A DNA stretch of 7,959 bases from Saprospiraceae bacterium (GTDB lineage: Bacteria; Bacteroidota; Bacteroidia; Chitinophagales; Saprospiraceae). The DNA lies in contig JAGQWV010000351.1 of the NCBI GenBank assembly GCA_020437045.1, positions 1-7,959 on the forward strand, in the 5' to 3' direction. The notes beneath the pieces are model-generated. The model did no database searches and was not told the origin of the DNA. It was given only the letters and a program-made list of their open reading frames with translations. The position numbers and the translations under genes are program-made. Positions 6,905 to 7,959 of the stretch are shown here, in pieces. The stretch's first letter is position 1. The number at the start of each line of letters is the position of its first letter.

Positions 6905-7002
6905 TCGATTAATTCATTTCTGTTTAAAAGTACGATGATCATTACAACAACATTTCCGGTTTCTTCACCAAAATATTTACTATTCTGATTCCAATTACAC
7001 CA
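6905..7002. other. 98-base gap between the GH2 and aminotransferase genes
   Basis: No gene, hairpin terminator or strong promoter is seen. On the minus strand TTG (6994-6992) and TATTTTG (6975-6969) lie 16 bases apart, a poor match to the phylum promoter pattern. A short palindrome ATGATCAT sits at 6935-6942. The gap is wide enough for an internal promoter, but all flanking genes point the same way and may still share one transcript. Confidence 0.5.
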
Positions 7003-7959
7003 TTAGGTATTCAGAATCTTTGCATGCTTAGCGGTATTATATCCTCTTGCCGTAACCATCAGATGTTCATTCAAATATTCATTAGGCACATCTAGCGTGA
7101 CGACCCGTTGTTCAAAAGGTGGTAGGCTAATGTAATTGTCGCTCCAAAGAATTGGTAAAACTAGTTGATTATCTTTTGAATAGATTTTCAGTTCTATAAA
7201 AAATGCCAAATGGGGAGAAGTATTTAGAATAGTCACGTTATGTGTTCCTGGAATTTCGGTTTGGGTTTTGACTAGAAGATTTGCTTTAGGCAGGTCGTTG
7301 ATTCCGGTAAGATCTGCATATTGTTTGGTAGGTGTATAAAAAGACCAGGACCCGGCAATGGCTTCATAATCCATGATATCCTCTTTCGCGGATAACCAAT
7401 AAAAATTATCATCGATTAGTTGATCGGCTTGATCAAATAATTGAAGTAGTAGAAATTCCATAGGATTATTTAAATCCATCCATGGGGCATCCAAAATTTT
7501 TATTTGCGTTTGTTTTTCGATATCTATGAATCCCTTATCAACGGCTATGACATCAGAATTTAGATTATATCGTTTTATGGAATATTTGAGACCCGTGGCA
7601 TCCTTTGGAAGTTCATTAATTAAATGAATGGAAGATGACCCATAATGATATAAAAGATGAAGGGGGGCGCATGCTTTTCTAGTCGCAAAGTAGGCAGCAT
7701 TCGGCATGAGATAACTGTCATAAAGTTGCCAGTACATTTCCGGGAATGCTGAATTTAGCATCCATTGGATGACTCCTGTTGATACCGGATGGTTTACCAG
7801 AAAGGATTCAAACATCGGTCGCATCAATTCATAATTGAGTACCTGACATTTGCGTGCGAAGTCATTTACATCCACTGGTTTGCCATATCGATTTTTTATG
7901 GCGTCTACGGTACGATTCAAATGGCCGAATTCGTTCAGGCCACAGTGAAAATTCCAGAC
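7003..7959 (-). CDS. GH2 exo-beta-D-glucosaminidase-like enzyme, C-terminal part (cut by right edge)
   Basis: The frame is open through the right edge, so 318 residues are visible and the true start lies outside; the TTG at 7920 is an internal Leu codon. The first visible residues 'VWNFHCGLNEFGHLNR' and then 'YELMRPMFESF' (43-53) and 'GVIQWMLNSAFP...WQLYDSYLMPNAAYFATRKACAPLH' (62-101) are characteristic of the end of the TIM barrel and the linker in exo-beta-D-glucosaminidases of GH2 (CsxA-like, EC 3.2.1.165), which remove non-reducing-end glucosamine from chitosan-type chains. Two beta-sandwich domains follow: about 105-190, and a terminal Ig-like domain about 225-318 with 'VTILNTSPHLAFFIELKIY' and 'VLPILWSDNYISLPPFE'. 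The acid/base and nucleophile residues and any signal peptide are off-window, so activity and location cannot be judged. A related beta-mannosidase or other GH2 activity is the main alternative. Confidence 0.88.
   Translation of the reverse strand, partial: VWNFHCGLNEFGHLNRTVDAIKNRYGKPVDVNDFARKCQVLNYELMRPMFESFLVNHPVSTGVIQWMLNSAFPEMYWQLYDSYLMPNAAYFATRKACAPLHLLYHYGSSSIHLINELPKDATGLKYSIKRYNLNSDVIAVDKGFIDIEKQTQIKILDAPWMDLNNPMEFLLLQLFDQADQLIDDNFYWLSAKEDIMDYEAIAGSWSFYTPTKQYADLTGINDLPKANLLVKTQTEIPGTHNVTILNTSPHLAFFIELKIYSKDNQLVLPILWSDNYISLPPFEQRVVTLDVPNEYLNEHLMVTARGYNTAKHAKILNT

Noticed and set aside
6935..6942. ATGATCAT palindrome in the gap before the aminotransferase
   Set aside because: Only 8 bases with no extension of the arms; expected by chance in AT-rich DNA.
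6969..6994. Minus-strand promoter TTG / TATTTTG ahead of the aminotransferase
   Set aside because: The -7 element does not fit TAnnTTTG and the spacing of 16 is short; too weak to list as a promoter.
7003..7920. A GH2 gene starting at TTG 7920
   Set aside because: The frame stays open to the window edge, and the residues before the TTG (WNFHCGLNEFGH) match the GH2 glucosaminidase pattern, so the TTG is an internal Leu codon.

Overview
This window looks like chromosomal DNA of a polysaccharide-degrading member of the Bacteroidota. The basis is indirect: Sus-era style carbohydrate genes (an exo-glucosaminidase-like GH2 enzyme, an SSS sugar symporter, a secreted propeller protein), an AraC-type regulator with the C-terminus common in that phylum, weak or absent Shine-Dalgarno sequences, and one promoter candidate close to the TTTG / TAnnTTTG pattern of the phylum. 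No SusC/SusD pair, mobile element, CRISPR array, tRNA or rRNA was seen.

Left part, + strand (1-2584): the last 50 codons of an AraC-family regulator run in from the left edge. After a 191-base gap comes a 746-residue exported protein. Its N-terminal half reads as a beta-propeller and its C-terminal half as an alpha-helical toroid. It matches no characterised enzyme that I can name and is the most interesting unknown here.

Right part, - strand (7959 down to 2589): six genes read leftward in a tight row. They are (1) the C-terminal part of a GH2 exo-beta-D-glucosaminidase-like enzyme cut by the right edge; (2) after 98 bases, a DegT/DnrJ/EryC1/StrS PLP-dependent aminotransferase; (3) overlapping it by one base, a Gfo/Idh/MocA NAD(P)-dependent dehydrogenase; (4) after 9 bases, an SSS-family sodium/solute symporter; (5) and (6) two very small proteins, each with two predicted membrane segments, one base apart. 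The last small gene converges on the propeller-toroid gene with only four bases between stop codons, and a perfect AT-rich inverted repeat lies at that junction.

Taken together the minus-strand genes look like one operon for using an amino-sugar-containing glycan. The GH2 enzyme would release an amino sugar or related sugar, the symporter would import it, and the aminotransferase/dehydrogenase pair would interconvert amino, keto and hydroxy forms of it. That pairing resembles sugar and cyclitol amination pairs such as NtdA/NtdC in kanosamine synthesis, but here it sits among catabolic genes. The substrate and the direction of the pathway are inference and cannot be settled from sequence alone.
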